64,000 bases of DNA from Dreissena polymorpha (lineage: Eukaryota; Mollusca; Bivalvia; Myida; Dreissenidae), in assembly GCF_020536995.1 (NCBI RefSeq), contig NC_068366.1, forward strand, positions 72,647,036-72,711,035, in the 5' to 3' direction. Shown here piece after piece: positions 35,932 through 64,000 of the stretch. Under the pieces are notes generated by a model. That model searched no databases. It saw only the letters and a list, made by a program, of their open reading frames with translations, and was not told the origin of the DNA. Made by a program: the position numbers and the translations under genes. Position 1 is the first letter of the stretch; each line of letters begins with the position of its first letter.

Positions 35932-36627
35932 ACAAGGGGGGCACAAGCCATAAGGTGCTCACCTGAGACCTCAGGAACTTAGCTGTTTCTGAACAGGTTG
36001 TGTTCACTGGATGTCACAATAAACCTTCCACTGGACATGTGGCAGACATGTTTAAATTAAACCTCAATCCTTTATAACTCAGTTCACATATCATAACAAC
36101 ACAATTTATAAAATATTTGTAGCAAGTTTCATAATGGATGGGTTATGAATAAGAATTCTAGAGTGTTCAAATGATTTTATTAAAGCCAGAAAAGGGCAAA
36201 CTTCATTGCCTCTTAGTAGCTTTTTGAATGGACTGGAATCATATTTCACTCAGCTAAGAAATCATTAGATCATTTTTTTATTAACAATGAGACCATGTTT
36301 ATTACCCCATGTGGTCAAGTGTTGAACTCAGTTGATATATCATTTGGAAACATGTTCTGAGAAAGATTCATGAAGATTGGGCAATAAAAGTGGCCTTCTT
36401 CTCCTGAATCATTTTGCAAAGCAGTTTCAAATTACTCAGTTGATGCACCATTGGGACAAAAGTACTGTGCATATTTCATGAAGATTGGGCAATTAATGTG
36501 AACTCTAGTGTTCACAAGGATTAATAAAAGGCTTCTTGAGTGTTCACAAGGCAAATGTTGCTGACGCAGGACGGACAAAAAGCCATCACAAAAGCTCAAC
36601 ATGGGCGCATTGTGCTCAGGTGAGCTC
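35932..36627. repeat. Dispersed repeat bounded by gctcacctgag / ctcaggtgagc
   Basis: Starts 'acaaggggggcacaag...ggtgctcacctgag' and ends 'gcgcattgtgctcaggtgag', so its ends are inverted. Inside are repeated 'catgaagattgggcaat' motifs. This is a common mollusc repeat layout, related at its ends to the array at 21.3-23.0 kb. Non-coding. Confidence 0.6.
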
Positions 36628-36918
36628 AAATAAGCAAGTAACATTTAAATGCCTTTGACACAGATGCAAATCTTAATACATATACATGTACACAACTTAG
36701 TATAACAGGTTTCGTTTAATACAATTAGATAATTTACATTCAATTCTGGTTTTAAACATTTACCCTTTAACTTGGATTTCTAGAATAATATTTTGTTATT
36801 TTATGCTTTCTGGTGGTTTAAAGGGAAATATCAGTGAATTAAAACTGATAATTTCACTGTTCAAACAATGAAAATTATCAGTGAAAATTATCGATAATTT
36901 TCACTGTTTACTGTGAAA

Positions 36919-36948
36919 TGACGTCATTTCTTTGACGAAATGACGTCA
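36919..36948. promoter_or_regulatory. Two perfect CRE octamers
   Basis: TGACGTCA occurs at 36919-36926 and 36941-36948, each within 'gaaatgacgtcatt'-like context. This is the consensus site for CREB/ATF factors. The pair lies in an inverted-repeat-rich stretch 550 bp past the GLI stop codon, so it may be part of a transposable element rather than a control region. Confidence 0.4.
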
Positions 36949-37027
36949 TTATCCCAGCAAAATTCTTTAGTAAAACTCTTTAACAAGGTATATAAACTGT
37001 TAAAACAGGCATAAAATAAAAAGAAAA

Positions 37028-37173
37028 TTTGTTGGATTCGGTAGAATATCGATTTTAATTCACTCGTGATCATAAAAAACATATATTTTCACTCGTGGCT
37101 GTGCCACTCGTGAAAATATTATTTTCTATGATCACTCGTGAATTAAAATCGATAATCCACAGAATCCAACAAA
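37028..37173. repeat. Long inverted repeat
   Basis: Left arm 'tttgttggattcggtagaat', continuing 'atcgattttaattcactcgt', mirrors 'acgagtgaattaaaatcgat' and 'aatccaacaaa' on the right with few mismatches. Nested 'cactcgtg' palindromes lie in the loop. Probably a foldback or MITE core. Confidence 0.8.
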
Positions 37174-37504
37174 TATACTCTATATATGCATTATAATGAC
37201 TAAGTTTTTATTAAAACATCTGTAAGAATAATGAGGTGTCCCTAACAGACTGATTGCATTTACTGAATTTTGATTAAAGAGAAATCTAAGATTAAGTAAA
37301 TTAATTTCTTTTTTTCCTTTCCCAAAAGTATTCATAAAAATCTTATATGTAGTCTTCAAATAAAAAAACAACAACTCCTTTTTGAAGACAAGGAAATAAA
37401 ATATGGTAGAGGGCAGACAATTTACCAAACACAAAAATAACAATAACAAACCAACAAGACGTTTAGCTGCAAAATGAGTGAACAAGAAAACAAGTTTAAC
37501 AGCA

Positions 37505-62323
<24,819 letters not shown>

Positions 62324-62424
62324 CTACATGATAAAAATAAGCTTAAAGTGTCAGACTAAAGACAGAGAATGAAACCACGGCATCTAAAAAATAAATACAT
62401 GTGTAAGATGTTGTTCTCTCAAAT

Positions 62425-62663
62425 CATAGGTGCAAAGCCTTGTAAAAGCATGTGCATGAAGTGTCCTTCCAGATTTGCCTATGCAGTACACAGAAACTTT
62501 TCTGGGACAAATTTTCCTACATAGACTTTGAAGATAATCCCTCTAAATGGAGAATTCCATAAAAGCATATAAAGCTATCCCTGATCAGCACACTGCAAAG
62601 AGATCATCTGGAGCGACACTTTATGCACATGCATTAAGCCCAGTTTTTTCATGGAGTGGCTCA
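62425..62663. mobile_element. Decayed MITE (TGAGTCTCGCTCTG family)
   Basis: Left arm 'gcatgtgcatgaagtgtcct'; right arm 'gcgacactttatgcacatgc' then 'attaagcccagttttttcat' and the end 'ggagtggctca'. The centre is diverged. It lies about 100 bases upstream of the first visible GLI exon. Confidence 0.75.
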
Positions 62664-62751
62664 TTTTAATCACATATATCACCAACTAAGAATAATTTTG
62701 GCCTAGCTGATTCTTTTAGATTAATCCTTGTGATCCTAGGGTGGCACTTAA

Positions 62752-62979
62752 CCGTTTCCCACGCAGTAGTGAAGTGAAGATGGCTATGTGCAAACAGCAT
62801 AAAACCAGAACAGCCTGAGAGTAACTCGCAGTCCATTCAGGTTTTATGCTGTTTGCTACTCATCAGTATTTTAGGGTTGGAAATAAAGCCTTTCAAACTT
62901 GAATATATTAAGAAAGGACTTAAATTTATTTTCAAAAGGAATTCAAATGCATCGAAGTGCGATTCTTAGTGGTAAAGGG
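62752..62979. mobile_element. TTAA-flanked MITE, 'accagaacagcctg' family
   Basis: Flanked by TTAA at 62748-62751 and 62980-62983. The ends CCGTTTCCCAC and GTGGTAAAGGG are imperfect inverted repeats. At 228 bp it is the best copy of the family also found at 47640 and 49785. TTAA duplication and CCYTT-like ends suggest mobilisation by a piggyBac transposase. Confidence 0.75.
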
Positions 62980-62983
62980 TTAA

Positions 62984-64000
62984 ATAGTTTTGTGACGAGT
63001 CAGCAATCGGACATCATAACGATCTTAACAGATATCATCTTAACCGCTTGGTCTATGTACTATTTGTGGTTATAGTTTTACAATTTGGACTAAAACAGTA
63101 AAATAAATAATAAAAGATAAACATCAAAAGGTCAACGAAACAATGTCACTGTTGCCTCAGTTGCATATTAGAAGCAATGTTTAAAGCACTTAAAAGTAGC
63201 CTCACTAAAATTCAAACATAGATCATAAATATACTGGTTCCAATTAATATTACTTTATTTGTTTATGTTAGATATCGTCTCAATCTGGAACTGAAAGTCT
63301 TCATTACTTTTTAAACACTTTAAGGCTTGCATCAAATGGTTATTACTTGCAGCTGTATGCAAACATGTTTATCTCTTAAAGTGTTCACAGAAATGAAACA
63401 ACTCTTGAGCATTTCGATATGATGTTATCACCTGCCAAATTCGCTTATGGTCTTTGCATTCAATATTTCATAATATAAATTTGCATTCATTAACTCATGC
63501 CTGCATAAATTATTGGATAAGAATAATGTAAATTAGCATAAAAATTGGATTAAATGCATTATCAAATTTTTGGTGTGATCAACATAAATTTTGCATCCAT
63601 TATCAATATAATAAATGCATAAATGGTGTATAGATACAATGTGCATAAAACTTGAGCCTTCAAACGCATAAACCTTGCAAATCTAGTATTCCCACATTTT
63701 TTGATAAAATAGGGGCTCATGATCTTTCTAGCCTTTAGTGAACTCCCGCAGTGGGCTCGACCAATGTGAAGGGATGGTAAAATATGGTGCATTTATATGT
63801 TACCTGTGTTGCCACTGCTTGACCAAGTAAACAATAATGATATTTTTGCGTGGTAAGTTCTCCAATTTACAATTCTCACAGTTTTTGTTAGAAGGTTGTT
63901 AGTATTCATTAATAAAACAATGCCCTAGCAACATGTGAATACCAAAAGTGGATAATTGTAGTATTTAATGGCAAAAAATCGGGCTCTGATTGATTGCCTT
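62984..64000. other. GLI intron running off the window, no exon recognised
   Basis: AT-rich. Minus-strand frames here show no resemblance to the N-terminal regions of GLI (SYGH motif, repressor domain). The missing 5' exons must lie further right. Confidence 0.5.

Noticed and set aside
63562-63792. Minus-strand frame as a possible 5' GLI exon
   Set aside because: It shows no similarity to GLI N-terminal motifs, and composition is not coding-like.

Overview
The window is animal nuclear DNA with introns, AT-rich, and almost certainly from a bivalve mollusc. Gene homology points to a lophotrochozoan. The repeat content fits bivalves: pearl-type Helitrons with core tandem repeats, a MITE family with ends like TGAGTCTCGCTCTG, and 'ccttgaaggatgacc' dispersed repeats. 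I recall very similar repeats from dreissenid mussels, but that species guess is inference. No virus-derived or LTR element was recognised.

Layout, left to right. (1) 1.7-6.0 kb, plus strand: a complete four-exon gene for a 478-residue DUF3472-family protein with a dual-lipidation N-terminus. (2) 9.0-16.6 kb, minus strand: a complete four-exon PTPMT1 gene (198 residues). Its third intron is almost entirely a 20-bp satellite, and its first intron carries a Helitron. (3) 17.4-23.8 kb: satellites and dispersed repeats, with one isolated plus-strand coding exon at 20.2 kb. (4) 24.7-28.0 kb, plus strand: a basic, uncharacterised protein in at least three exons. (5) 30.8-31.5 kb, minus strand: an intronless secreted cysteine-rich protein with two copies of a CX3C hairpin-like motif. 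(6) 32.3-37.2 kb: repeats and MITEs only. (7) 37.5-62.3 kb, minus strand: nine exons of a GLI/Ci transcription factor, the nuclear effector of Hedgehog signalling, with all five zinc fingers and the whole C-terminus. Its 5' exons lie beyond the right edge.

The genes are unrelated housekeeping, signalling and lineage-specific loci with no sign of co-regulation. The most unusual signal is in the non-coding DNA. One MITE family has seeded at least three different satellite arrays (39-bp, 29-bp and 67-bp units) inside GLI introns, two of them inside a single MITE copy. Separately, three introns have tandem arrays that begin within about a dozen bases of a 5' splice site.
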